DNA from: Oceanimonas sp052119705
Lineage (GTDB): Bacteria > Pseudomonadota > Gammaproteobacteria > Enterobacterales > Aeromonadaceae
Direction: 5' to 3'
Length of the DNA: 64,000 nt
Assembly: GCF_052119705.1 (NCBI RefSeq)
Contig: NZ_JBGQOP010000004.1
Coordinates: 62,001-126,000, forward strand
Shown here: one piece after another, positions 7,154-15,899 of the stretch
How positions within the stretch are numbered: the first letter of the stretch is position 1
Layout: every line of letters starts with the position of its first letter
Program-made: the position numbers and the translations under genes
The notes under the pieces: generated by a model
Seen by the model: the letters and a program-made list of their open reading frames with translations, nothing else
What the model was told of the DNA's origin: nothing
Database searches by the model: none

Positions 7154-8470
7154 ATGATGTTTAATCGCCGCCTCAAAAAAGAACTTGCAGATCAGCTTGA
7201 AGAATTAACGATGCTCCGCCAGCTGGCGGCCCAGCTGGATTTGGGCATGCTGTCCATTAGGCTAAATGCCGATTTCTGTATTTCTGCCGTCAACCAAGGC
7301 TTTGCCGATACCCTCAATTTTCGGCGAGAGCAACTGCTGGGGCGGCCATTGTCGGAAATGGTACCGTCTTACGTGTCGAAACTGCCCTGTTTTCGAAACT
7401 TCAATAAAGCCATGGCCGAGTTCGCCCCGGTCAGCGACAACTACCGCTACTTGCGGGCCGATGGCTCCCTAGCTTGGCTGAATGTGCAATGGCTTCCGGT
7501 ACGAGGTGCTGACGGCAAACTCTTGTATGTACAGGGTTATGGCCGCGACATAACCAAAAAAGTAGAGGACGCAAAAGAAAGTGAGTCTTTCATTGATGCG
7601 TTGATCCGCTCCACCGCCGTTATTCAGTTCAATCTTGATGGCACTGTTATCACCGCCAACAAGCAATTTCAGCAGGCGATGGGCTACCGATTAGAACAAC
7701 TCGTCGGTAAGCACCACAGTACCTTCTGTACTCAAGAGGAGGCGGCCTCGCCTGAATACACAGCCTTATGGAAAAAGCTAAACAGCGGCGAGTACGTGGC
7801 GGACCGCTTCAAACGGATCGATAGCAATGGCTCAGCTGTGTGGCTGGAAGCCACGTATAACCCGGTCTACGACGCCGAGAATAACCTCCATAGGATCGTT
7901 AAGTTCGCCAACGTGGTCACTGACCAAGTGGCACGCGAAGCACAAGTGCGTGAAGGCGCAGGCATTGCCTACGACGTTTCACAACAAACGGACGTCAGCG
8001 CCAAAAAGGGAGCTATTGTGGTCCAACAGACGGTCGAAACCATGCAGCAGATAGCCGAGCAAATGCAGGCGGCGACCGAAAGTATTGAAGCGCTAGGCAA
8101 ACAGTCTTTGCAAATCAACACCATAGTACAAACCATAGGCGGCATCGCAGCGCAAACCAACCTACTGGCGCTCAACGCCGCTATTGAGGCCGCTAGGGCC
8201 GGTGAACAGGGCCGCGGATTTGCTGTGGTAGCCGACGAGGTGCGAAAGTTGGCGGCCCGCACCAGTTCAGCCACCGAGGAGATTGTGAACGTAGTCGGAA
8301 AAAACCAGGTACTCTCGGATGACGTCATGCGTCAGATGCTCAGCTCCCGAGAAAAAGCCGAGCAAGGCTTAGAACTGGCAAGCCAGTCGGGCATAGTGAT
8401 TGTAGAGATTCAGGATGGGGCCAAACAGGTGGTCGACGCTGTAGGGCGCTTTGCCAACGAATTGCAGTAG
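7154..8470 (+). CDS. soluble PAS-PAS methyl-accepting chemotaxis protein
   Basis: 438 residues and no transmembrane segment, so probably cytoplasmic. Two PAS domains (about residues 20-135 and 145-260, each with a PAC-type RYLRADGS or KRIDSNGS strand) precede a short MCP signalling hairpin. The hairpin tip IAAQTNLLALNAAIEAARAG near residue 345 is the classical CheA/CheW-binding region. The layout matches BdlA/Aer2-like soluble receptors that sense redox or oxygen through PAS cofactors. The helical part is short and there is no C-terminal CheR-docking pentapeptide. Two ATG codons open the frame (7154, 7157). A bidirectional terminator follows. Confidence 0.85.
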   Translation: MMFNRRLKKELADQLEELTMLRQLAAQLDLGMLSIRLNADFCISAVNQGFADTLNFRREQLLGRPLSEMVPSYVSKLPCFRNFNKAMAEFAPVSDNYRYLRADGSLAWLNVQWLPVRGADGKLLYVQGYGRDITKKVEDAKESESFIDALIRSTAVIQFNLDGTVITANKQFQQAMGYRLEQLVGKHHSTFCTQEEAASPEYTALWKKLNSGEYVADRFKRIDSNGSAVWLEATYNPVYDAENNLHRIVKFANVVTDQVAREAQVREGAGIAYDVSQQTDVSAKKGAIVVQQTVETMQQIAEQMQAATESIEALGKQSLQINTIVQTIGGIAAQTNLLALNAAIEAARAGEQGRGFAVVADEVRKLAARTSSATEEIVNVVGKNQVLSDDVMRQMLSSREKAEQGLELASQSGIVIVEIQDGAKQVVDAVGRFANELQ

Positions 8471-8504
8471 CACAAGAAAGTGAACAAGCCACTCATATTA
8501 AAAC

Positions 8505-8535
8505 AAAAAAGGGTGCCCCTCTCGGGCACCCTTTC
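8505..8535. terminator. bidirectional intrinsic terminator
   Basis: GGGTGCCC (8511-8518) pairs with GGGCACCC (8524-8531), flanked by A6 on the left and TTT on the right. It sits between the convergent chemoreceptor and osmC genes. Confidence 0.9.
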
Positions 8536-8539
8536 CGCT

Positions 8540-8971
8540 TTAGTCTTGCAGCTTGGCGTCTAGCGTGATCTTGGCATTAAGTAATTTGGATATCGGGCAG
8601 CCGAGTTTGGCTTTGCCGGCTATTTCGTCGAACTTGGCTTGGCTGATATTGGGAATGCGCGCCGTCATTGCTAGATGCACGGCGGTAACCGCAAAACCGT
8701 CGCTTTGTTCTTCTAGCGTTACCCTGGCTTGGGTGTCTATGCTGTCTGGGGTGAATTTTTCTTGGCCCAACAGCATAGAAAATGCCATTGAAAAGCAACC
8801 GGCGTGGGCGGCTCCAATCAATTCTTCTGGATTGGTACCGGGCTTGTCTTCAAAGCGGGTATTGAAACCGTAAGGATTTTCTTTGAGCGCGCCGCTCTGG
8901 GTTGAGATGGTGCCCTTGCCTGTTTTTAAGTCGCCTTGCCAGTGGGCTGATGCCGTTTTTTTTATGCTCAT
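8540..8971 (-). CDS. osmC: OsmC-type peroxiredoxin (peroxide-stress protein)
   Basis: 143 residues from ATG 8971, chosen because AAGGAACAG lies just upstream; the longer open frame to 9124 lacks such a site. The OsmC/Ohr fold is shown by GTNPEELIGAAHAGCFSMA (first catalytic Cys near residue 56) and GCPISKLL (second Cys near residue 125). These enzymes reduce organic hydroperoxides in the cytoplasm using the cysteine pair. The length and HAGCFSMA spacing fit the OsmC subgroup better than Ohr. Confidence 0.88.
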   Translation of the reverse strand: MSIKKTASAHWQGDLKTGKGTISTQSGALKENPYGFNTRFEDKPGTNPEELIGAAHAGCFSMAFSMLLGQEKFTPDSIDTQARVTLEEQSDGFAVTAVHLAMTARIPNISQAKFDEIAGKAKLGCPISKLLNAKITLDAKLQD

Positions 8972-9298
8972 GATCTGTTCCTTCTTATGTTTAATAAACA
9001 GGAGTCTTCTCAATAACAGCCAACCTGATGGCCAGCTTCGCAGACTTGTTGGACAACACAACAACGCAGTAGGTTCAGCGGAATACGCTAACCTGATGTT
9101 TATGCTGCGATAAACGCGGAACACTCGGAGAGAGCAAAGGCCAAAATGACAAAACCATTCTATTTATAAGGTGTTAACCGCTAGGCCCTTTTCGCTGTTA
9201 TCACTATTTTTCCGTGTTCTTCCGTGGATTCCGTGGCCAAGAAGCCTTGCGTCTCTAAGTGGCAGACTGGCCACAAAATCTACATTAGTGATGAAATG
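8972..9298. other. intergenic stretch with a dispersed short repeat
   Basis: It holds the osmC promoter region and, at about 9207-9240, a tract of repeated TTCCGTG words (TTTTTCCGTGTTCTTCCGTG). A related copy lies in reverse orientation near 45443-45467 (GCCACGGAATACACGGGAAA). No gene is visible. Confidence 0.5.
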
Positions 9299-9661
9299 TT
9301 ACTTGGTTTCGTAATCGACGCTGTATTCGATAACGCCGTTATCTTCTAACTCGATATCGACTTCAACACTCTCTGTCCCCTTAACGAACAGCAGCTCGAT
9401 GTCGTCGTCATCGGCTTGCTCTTGACTCAGTGCAAAGCCTTGGTCAGTGTAAAAGGCTTTCGCCTGTTCGCTGATACCAAGCAGCGTGCTGCCAGATAGG
9501 TTGGCGTCAAGTTCAAAGCCGCCAAACCATTTGTTTTCGGCTTCCACCACTTGGGCGTTATCGGGTACAAAAATAATCTCAGGTACGGGATCTTGAGCGG
9601 CATAAGCCGTGAGTGTAAAAGCGGCAGTGGTCAGCGCTAACATAATTTGAGTTTTCATCAT
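9299..9661 (-). CDS. small exported acidic protein of unknown function
   Basis: 120 residues. A signal peptide (MMKTQIMLALTTAAFTLTAYA/AQD) is followed by about 98 residues rich in Asp and Glu (QADDDDIEL, VDIELEDNG), so probably periplasmic. A CGGAG site precedes the paired ATG codons. Directly upstream of that site is a tandem heptanucleotide repeat (9668-9711), which could change promoter or leader length. I do not recognise the family. Confidence 0.65.
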   Translation of the reverse strand: MMKTQIMLALTTAAFTLTAYAAQDPVPEIIFVPDNAQVVEAENKWFGGFELDANLSGSTLLGISEQAKAFYTDQGFALSQEQADDDDIELLFVKGTESVEVDIELEDNGVIEYSVDYETK

Positions 9662-9667
9662 TACTCC

Positions 9668-9711
9668 GGTTTGTGGTTTGTGGTTTGTGGTTTGTGGTTT
9701 GTGGTTTGTGG
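9668..9711. repeat. heptanucleotide tandem repeat
   Basis: Six copies of GGTTTGT (ACAAACC on the minus strand). The array ends seven bases before the start codon of the exported-protein gene on the minus strand, abutting its Shine-Dalgarno region. Copy number is likely to vary by slippage. Confidence 0.9.
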
Positions 9712-9856
9712 TTTGAGCATTGGATCATGAAGCAGGAAAAGCCCACCTGTTTATATTAGGTCACTCTACTACCTTGTAGTGAGAGAAGAATGAGAGGCTT
9801 ATCGCGCTCACGTTCACGTTCACGAGCAAAAAAACCTTAACTAAAGGATAAACACC

Positions 9857-10537
9857 ATGAACAATGAAAAAATTATACTGATCACCGGTGCCTCTAGCGG
9901 CATAGGGGCGGCTACCGTAGATAAGGTGATAGCAGCTGGGCACAAGGCCGTTATTACGGCGAGAAGTACCGATAAGCTCAAGGCAATCGTTAAGCGTTGG
10001 GGTGAAGATAAGGTGTTGGCGGTAACGGCAGACATATCAAAATTGGATCAAATTCAGCATGTGGTTGAAAAGGCGAAAGAAAAATTTGGCAGAATCGATG
10101 TGGTGTTCGCTAATGCGGGCACGGGTGTTAACACGCCGGGCATAGAACTGGGTGAGCCAGATGAATGGAAAACCATGCTGGATGTAAATATCAATGCGTT
10201 ATTGTTTACTGCTAAAGCCAGTTTGCCCTCGTTAAAAGCCACACAAGGCCACTTTATTATTACCAGCTCTATTGCCGGCAAGAAAACCCTGAAAGGCTCC
10301 GTATATGGGGCCTCAAAATGGTTTGCTTATGGATTTGGCCAAAATCTAGCGGCGGAAATGGCACAGTGGAATGGCCGTTGCACGACTATCTGCCCGGGCA
10401 TGGTCAACACCCCGTTTTTTGATGAAGCCAAACCGGATAAGTTAGACCCAAACGATGTCGCTGATGCGGTTATGTATGCCATTTCTGCCAATCCAAGGTG
10501 CGATATACGCGAAATTACGCTTATGCCCACTCAGTAG
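9857..10537 (+). CDS. short-chain dehydrogenase/reductase
   Basis: 226 residues, classical SDR. The Rossmann glycine motif TGASSGIG (about residues 10-17), a DISKLDQ acidic pair, NAGTG (about 90-94) and the catalytic S...Y-x-x-x-K set (ITSSIAG, then VYGASK) are all present. The ARSTDKL segment after strand 2 suggests NADPH preference. The substrate cannot be read from the sequence. An AAAGGATAAACACC leader gives a good ribosome-binding site. The gene stands alone. Confidence 0.85.
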   Translation: MNNEKIILITGASSGIGAATVDKVIAAGHKAVITARSTDKLKAIVKRWGEDKVLAVTADISKLDQIQHVVEKAKEKFGRIDVVFANAGTGVNTPGIELGEPDEWKTMLDVNINALLFTAKASLPSLKATQGHFIITSSIAGKKTLKGSVYGASKWFAYGFGQNLAAEMAQWNGRCTTICPGMVNTPFFDEAKPDKLDPNDVADAVMYAISANPRCDIREITLMPTQ

Positions 10538-10915
10538 CGAATCAATAGAGCAGAGGTTTCAAGCTGTACACGCCTTGGGTAAGGCTGATAAATCGCCACG
10601 CAACGCCACTCCCAATATAAATAAAAGTACAAGTTGCCACTGGCTGGGCTGTGAGTAAAACCAACACTCACAAGACAGCCAGCTTATCTTGCTGCCAGTT
10701 ATCGCGCTTTAGCATGGCGGGCTAAATATGCGTCACTAAATACCTTTCCTCAAACTGCCCCTCACCAAACATTTCGTATGTTCCAGATGGCTTACCTTAT
10801 TCTATAAAGTTATTAGAAAAATCATTGCTATAGCTATTTTATAAAAGAATAATCGTTGGCTTACACCGCCTTTTTCTTGGTTCGGCTACTGCCCTCACCC
10901 TTATCTGGAGTCTAA
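10538..10915. other. intergenic region before the symporter gene
   Basis: Contains a possible stem-loop near 10641-10682 (GGCTGTGAGT facing ACTCACAAGACAGCC) without a T run, and AT-rich promoter-like DNA at 10795-10855. TGGAG before 10916 is the binding site of the next gene. No gene seen. Confidence 0.4.
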
Positions 10916-12208
10916 ATGTCCGCCACTCGTCAGATCCTACTTGCCCTTGTGCTAGGCATAGTTATCGGTCTCGCCCTAAATACTGGCACGGGCTCGCTGC
11001 CTGCAGGCTCTATTGCTTGGCTGGATGCCAATGTACTTACCCCGCTGGGTAGCATTTTTCTGCGACTGCTGCAGTTTGTGGTGGTGCCTATGGTGTTCAG
11101 TGCCTTGATTTTGAGCCTGACCAGCCGTGAAGGCGGGCCCGAGGTAGGCCGCCGTGCCGGTCGCTTGCTGGTTGGTTATGTATTGACCAGTGCTATCGCA
11201 CTGGCGCTGGGCATGCTGGTGGCTCATTGGTTAAGTCCGGGTAGCGGTGCCGCAGGTTTGGTTAGCCAAACTACGACCGGCCGTAATGCAGATAGCCTAA
11301 GCCAATGGCTGGTAGGGCTGGTGCCCGACAACCCCTTTAGCGCACTGGGCGGTGGCAGCCTGTTGCAGGTTATTCTTGCTGCAGCCTTGATTGGCACTGC
11401 CATGCGCGCCTTGCCAGATGAGAGTGATCCGCTGCGCCGCATTATTGAAAGTGGCTATAAGGTCACACTCAAGGTGCTGGAGTTAGTGCTCAAATTAGCA
11501 CCGCTTGGCGTGTTTGCCTTAATCACTTCAGTGATTGCGACTCAAGGGCTAGATTTACTGCTGCGTCTTGGCATGTATGTTATCGGCCTCACACTGGCGC
11601 TCGGCTTAATGGCGTTATTTTATCTCGCGTTGCTGGCGGTTACCGGTGCTCGCCCGTTAAGTTTTGTTAAAAACTTTGGCCAGAGCTTAGGCTTTGCCTT
11701 AGGCACCGCCAGCTCAGGCGCCACTCTGCCACTGGCGCTGGGCAATGCGCGCAGCTACGGCATGAATGAATCGCTAGCCAATTTTGCCCTGCCGTTTGGT
11801 ACTGCCCTCAAGCGTGATGGTGCCGCCGTACTGCAAGGCTTTAATGCGCTGTTTGTCGCTCAATTGTTCAACGTCGACATTAGCACCTCGCTGGTGATCA
11901 CCGTATTTACCACAGGTTTATTAGTCAGCTTTTCTACCGCAGGCGTGCCGGGAGCCGGACTGGTGGCCATGACCACAGTACTGGGTGCCGCCGGCTTGCC
12001 GCTTGAAGGCGTGGCCGTGGTTGCGGGTGTGGATCGCTTCACCGATGGTTTGCGTACCGCACTCAATGTAATGGGCAATTGTGCCAATGCAGCCCTGTTG
12101 GATCGTCTCGATAATCATAGCTCACCGTCATTTTCACCCGCAGAAGTAGCTGCCAATGGGGCTATGCCAGAGCAGAAAACGGACAAGGCTGCGCCTTGCA
12201 TTTTATAA
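10916..12208 (+). CDS. dicarboxylate/amino acid:cation symporter (DAACS family)
   Basis: 430 residues, an integral inner-membrane protein with eight to ten hydrophobic segments. Family landmarks include the opening LVLGIVIGLALN, RLLQFVVVPMVFSALI (helix 2), a serine-rich reentrant loop read as FALGTASSGATLPLALGNA, and GVPGAGLVAMTTVL with a DRFTDGLRTALNVMGN C-terminal cation/substrate site. It would import dicarboxylates or acidic/neutral amino acids with Na+ or H+. GltP/DctA/SstT cannot be separated with confidence. A strong terminator follows. Confidence 0.85.
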   Translation: MSATRQILLALVLGIVIGLALNTGTGSLPAGSIAWLDANVLTPLGSIFLRLLQFVVVPMVFSALILSLTSREGGPEVGRRAGRLLVGYVLTSAIALALGMLVAHWLSPGSGAAGLVSQTTTGRNADSLSQWLVGLVPDNPFSALGGGSLLQVILAAALIGTAMRALPDESDPLRRIIESGYKVTLKVLELVLKLAPLGVFALITSVIATQGLDLLLRLGMYVIGLTLALGLMALFYLALLAVTGARPLSFVKNFGQSLGFALGTASSGATLPLALGNARSYGMNESLANFALPFGTALKRDGAAVLQGFNALFVAQLFNVDISTSLVITVFTTGLLVSFSTAGVPGAGLVAMTTVLGAAGLPLEGVAVVAGVDRFTDGLRTALNVMGNCANAALLDRLDNHSSPSFSPAEVAANGAMPEQKTDKAAPCIL

Positions 12209-12297
12209 GATGGTGAGTAGCGAGCACCCAAGCACTTAGAGCAGTCGCAACTCAAAGCTGTAGATTATGGGCCCGGCATTAAGATAGCGCTAACACG

Positions 12298-12336
12298 AAA
12301 AACCCCTCCTGCGCCTGCGCGAAAGGGGTTTTTTAA
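12298..12336. terminator. intrinsic terminator after the symporter gene
   Basis: AACCCCT (12301-12307) pairs with AGGGGTT (12324-12330), with A residues before and T6 after. It lies between convergent genes and may serve both. Confidence 0.9.
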
Positions 12337-12365
12337 TCGCTATTTTATTAACTTGTGCCGCGACT

Positions 12366-13781
12366 TTATCCAGCGTCTTCCGTTAACGGTATTACTACCT
12401 CTACACCGGGCAGCAGCGCTTGCAGCTTGGCTTGCAAGGCCAGCTTGGCGTCGGTTTCGCCGTGCACTAGGCGGATCTCTTTAAGTCGTGAGTCGAGCGC
12501 CATGGCAAAGTTGATCAAGTCAGTTTGGTCGCCATGGGCTGAGTAGCCGGTTAACTTGTGGATTTGGGCGTTAATTTCATAACGCTCGCCGTCTAATTCG
12601 ACCCAAGCGTACTCATCCTGTTCATCTTGCTCGTCTTCACCAAAACGTGGCCCACTTTCCACGATCACCCGCCCGGGCGTATCTTCGGCCTGAAAACCGA
12701 CGAAGATAATGTGGGAATGGGGATCGGGTAATAATTCTTTTAAGTAATTGACTACGCGCCCACCGGCGCACATGCCGGAGCCGGCGATAACGACCGCGGG
12801 CTTGCCTGAGGTAAGCAGGCTGTCGAGGCAGATCAAGTGATCTTCGTGGCTGTCGATCATGGTTAACTGATCAAAGGATAAGGGATGTCGACCTTGTTTG
12901 AGCAAGTCGCGGGCTTCTTGATTCCAGTAGGGTTTTAAATTGCGGTACAGCTCGGTAATTTTCTCCGCCAACGGCGAGTCGACGATCACTTCCAACTTAT
13001 TCCACGGCACGTTAGGCGCCGCCAAGTCTTGGCCAAAGTCATGAATAATACTTTCTAGCTCATACAGTAAGTCTTGAGTACGGCCCAAACTAAAGGCGGG
13101 TATTAAGACCAGACCACCGTCGACAAAAGACTGCTCAACGGCGGACTTTAACCGCAAACGCCGATCGATACGACTTTCATGATTCCTGTCGCCATAGGTG
13201 CTTTCTAGCACCAACAGATCGCACTGTGTGGGCGGCGTGACTTCAACTATTAATGGCGAGTTTGGCGCGCCTAGGTCACCGCTAAAAATAATCTTCTGCC
13301 CTGCCGCCTCACATTCCACATAGGCGGCCCCTAAAATATGCCCCGCCAACTGAAATCTAAATTTAATGTCGGTGCCAAGCAGCGATTGCCACTTATCAAC
13401 AGGCAGCGGCCGAAGTTGGCGCTCAATTTGCTTTAATACTTGCTTGCTCGCCTGCTTGGTGTGCTGTGAGCCAAACTTGAGTGCGTCTTCTAACATGGCG
13501 GGCAGCAGCACGGCCGAGGGTTCGGTACAAAAAATCGGGCCTTTAAAACCGGCCATCAGTAAATAAGGAATACGCCCTATGTGATCCGCGTGCACGTGAG
13601 TGACCACCAGTGCGCGAATGTGCTCAATTTCAAAGTCTATGTCTAAGTCTTCGCGAAAATCCGTGCCTTGAAACAAGCCGCAATCGATCAGTATGCCCGA
13701 GTCCCCTACTCGTACTTCATGGCAAGAGCCGGTGACACCGAGCACGGCACCATGGTGTTTAATATCAACATGAGTGGTCAT
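12366..13781 (-). CDS. metallo-beta-lactamase/beta-CASP RNA-processing nuclease-like protein
   Basis: 471 residues. The MBL zinc motif THVHADHIGR lies near residue 62, followed by GHILGAAYVE and FSGDLG with the further metal ligands. The C-terminal half carries the beta-CASP insertion and the RNA-specificity motif GSGMCAGGRVVNYLK. A late H in YSAHGDQTDL completes the site. This is the bacterial relative of CPSF-73/Ysh1. Such proteins are predicted RNA endo- or exonucleases, but cellular substrates in proteobacteria are unclear. GAGG upstream of the ATG supports the start. Confidence 0.85.
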   Translation of the reverse strand: MTTHVDIKHHGAVLGVTGSCHEVRVGDSGILIDCGLFQGTDFREDLDIDFEIEHIRALVVTHVHADHIGRIPYLLMAGFKGPIFCTEPSAVLLPAMLEDALKFGSQHTKQASKQVLKQIERQLRPLPVDKWQSLLGTDIKFRFQLAGHILGAAYVECEAAGQKIIFSGDLGAPNSPLIVEVTPPTQCDLLVLESTYGDRNHESRIDRRLRLKSAVEQSFVDGGLVLIPAFSLGRTQDLLYELESIIHDFGQDLAAPNVPWNKLEVIVDSPLAEKITELYRNLKPYWNQEARDLLKQGRHPLSFDQLTMIDSHEDHLICLDSLLTSGKPAVVIAGSGMCAGGRVVNYLKELLPDPHSHIIFVGFQAEDTPGRVIVESGPRFGEDEQDEQDEYAWVELDGERYEINAQIHKLTGYSAHGDQTDLINFAMALDSRLKEIRLVHGETDAKLALQAKLQALLPGVEVVIPLTEDAG

Positions 13782-13967
13782 AATTGCATCCTCGCACTAG
13801 GGAAACATTTAGCTGCAACAAGCTTAGCAAGCTTAAAGCCAGATTAAGTGCGCCGAGATCACTAATCCTGAGGCAGCGGTACGCTTTAAGCCGCACGCGG
13901 TACGTAAAAAGACCACGTTGGACTTTCACTTACCGCGTAAGGCGTATAGCAGCCCGCAGGGCCCGTT

Positions 13968-15410
13968 TTAAAGCACAGGCCCTATGGTGGCGATCACATT
14001 GTTCCAAATGCGGGTGTGATAGGGCCAAGCTAACACGCTCGCCAGTTCAACGATTTCGGAGCTGGCAAGGTAGCTAAGCTGACGCTCGCGGATCGCCTGA
14101 GTGGTGGCCACGTCTTGCAGCAAAATGTTGTTTTCATAGTTCAAGTCAAAGCTTCGTAAGTCCAAATTTGACGAGCCAATTAAGCTTACGCGGCCATCCA
14201 TGGTCAGGGTTTTGGCGTGCAACAGGCCACCTTTAAATTCATGGATAACGCAGCCGGCATCCAGCAATTGATGGTAATAGCTGCGACTGGCCGCAGACAC
14301 AATCCAGCTGTCGTTCACCTTAGGGTAAATAAGGGTGACCGCCACGCCACGATGGGCGGCGGCACACAAGGCTTCTAACAAGGCGGTGTTGGGCACAAAA
14401 TAAGGCGTAGAAATAATCAGCTCGGTTTCGGCACTGGCAATAAGATTGGCGAATAATTGCGGCGTGGCGCCGCGCCGCTCGGTGGGACCAACGCCCATCA
14501 CCTGCGCCGGAAACCCTTTGTCGATAAGCTCGGTTTGCGGCTCAAGTGTGAGCTTAAATCTGTCCAACGACTGGCCGGTGGCTTGCATCCAGTCGCTGGC
14601 AAACAGCAGTTGGTTTTGTGCCACCACAGGCCCTGCAAAGCGCAGCATAATATCCACCCAAGGTGCGTATTTCGCTTTCGGTAAAAACTCGGCATCCGCC
14701 GAGTTTTGGCTACCACAATAGGTGATGCGAGCATCGATAACGGTGATTTTACGGTGGTTACGCAGGTCAAAACGGCTGAGCAAAATAGTCTTCAGTAGAT
14801 TTTTAAACGACAGCGCCACCGCCAGTTCAACACCGGCCGCTTGCATCTCTTGCCAGAGTGCAGATTTAATTAAAGACCGTGAACCCAGCCCGTCGGCCAT
14901 GGCACGGCAGGTAACGCCTCGTTGAGCGGCACGGATCAAGGCGCGGGCTAGGTCTTCGCCTGTGTCGTCTTCCAGCCAGATGTAATACAGCACATGCACG
15001 TGGCAGGTGGCTGCGTCTATGTCTGCCACTAATCGCGCACGCGTGGCATCGCCATCGGCCAGCAATTCGGCGCTATTGCCGTCTACGGTATGAAAGCCGT
15101 TGATGGAGGCCGCATAACGAAATGCCGGGCGATAAATCGCATCAATCAAGTGGTCAACATTGGCCTTGTCGCCCATAAAGTCTGCGGCGTTATTGCGTAT
15201 TTCATCAAAAATTTGATCGTGGCGTTTAACGGCGCGTTTACCAATATCAATCTCACCGAACAAAAAATAAACGGCAATACCAAAATAAGGCAACACGTTG
15301 AGCACGATAAACCAGGCCAAACGGCCAGGAGGCGATAGATCATCACGCAGTAAGATGCGCCCGGTAAAGGTCAGCACCAACAAAAAGTGCAGCGTTACAA
15401 CAAAGCTCAT
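13968..15410 (-). CDS. cls: cardiolipin synthase (phospholipase D family)
   Basis: 480 residues. Two N-terminal membrane segments (FLLVLTFTGRIL and LAWFIVLNVLPYFGIAVYFLFG) are followed by two PLD catalytic motifs: NHRKITVIDARITYCGSQN near residue 220 and LLHAKTLTMDGRVSLIGSSN near residue 400, each with the H-x-K core. The enzyme condenses two phosphatidylglycerols into cardiolipin at the inner membrane. Architecture and length match ClsA. No operon partner; it faces the MBL gene tail-to-head with a 186-bp spacer. Confidence 0.9.
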   Translation of the reverse strand: MSFVVTLHFLLVLTFTGRILLRDDLSPPGRLAWFIVLNVLPYFGIAVYFLFGEIDIGKRAVKRHDQIFDEIRNNAADFMGDKANVDHLIDAIYRPAFRYAASINGFHTVDGNSAELLADGDATRARLVADIDAATCHVHVLYYIWLEDDTGEDLARALIRAAQRGVTCRAMADGLGSRSLIKSALWQEMQAAGVELAVALSFKNLLKTILLSRFDLRNHRKITVIDARITYCGSQNSADAEFLPKAKYAPWVDIMLRFAGPVVAQNQLLFASDWMQATGQSLDRFKLTLEPQTELIDKGFPAQVMGVGPTERRGATPQLFANLIASAETELIISTPYFVPNTALLEALCAAAHRGVAVTLIYPKVNDSWIVSAASRSYYHQLLDAGCVIHEFKGGLLHAKTLTMDGRVSLIGSSNLDLRSFDLNYENNILLQDVATTQAIRERQLSYLASSEIVELASVLAWPYHTRIWNNVIATIGPVL

Positions 15411-15731
15411 TTATGTGTTATCCATCTTCATTAAAGGTCTACCTGCAAAACATGCCATACGGCTCAAGTTGCACGGTTTGCTGCGCCTCATTTGGGCACC
15501 CAGCACGTTCCACTATACAGCGCTAATAAGGCAGCAAGGGTAGTTGATTGTGGTGTGAGGATAAAAAAGAAAACTCATTTTGCTATTAGTGGGGGCTTGC
15601 CTGTTGTTAATGATGACCACGGCGCTTAACCATGCCTGCAAAAACCACAAAAGACAGTAAGGTCACCCTGCCCATTTTTTGTGGTTTATTGGCTTAAAGC
15701 CGCCGCCTAGTGGAAATGCAGATGTAGAATA
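15411..15731. other. intergenic region downstream of the nap operon
   Basis: Holds an inverted repeat (AACCACAAAA near 15646 facing TTTTGTGGTTT near 15676), a possible minus-strand transcription end for the nap operon. No gene is seen. Confidence 0.4.
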
Positions 15732-15869
15732 TTACTTAAGCTGCTTGTCTTTGGTGATGGCTAAGACGCTAATGCACACCGCAGCCACGGCGATAAAGCC
15801 GCCTAAGATAATGACAGGTATGGTGGCGTAACCCAAGATATGCCAGATCACATATTCTAATGTGCTCAT
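15732..15869 (-). CDS. 45-residue nap-associated membrane protein (TIGR02808-like)
   Basis: Small gene with an AGGAGAAACA binding site. The product opens MSTLEYVIWHILGYATIP and has one long hydrophobic helix (about residues 8-38), then a charged tail ITKDKQLK. Very short proteins of this form are conserved beside napC in Vibrio and relatives and were given a TIGRFAM hypothetical family (TIGR02808, from memory). It follows napC by 30 bp in the same direction and so is the last gene of the nap operon. Function unknown; it may stabilise NapC or take a NapE-like role. Confidence 0.75.
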   Translation of the reverse strand: MSTLEYVIWHILGYATIPVIILGGFIAVAAVCISVLAITKDKQLK

Positions 15870-15899
15870 TTGTTTCTCCTCTTAATCCCGTTCAGGTGC

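Noticed and set aside
7969..8328. Minus-strand ORF of 119 codons in the chemoreceptor
   Set aside because: Antisense to the conserved MCP signalling domain; a codon-bias shadow.
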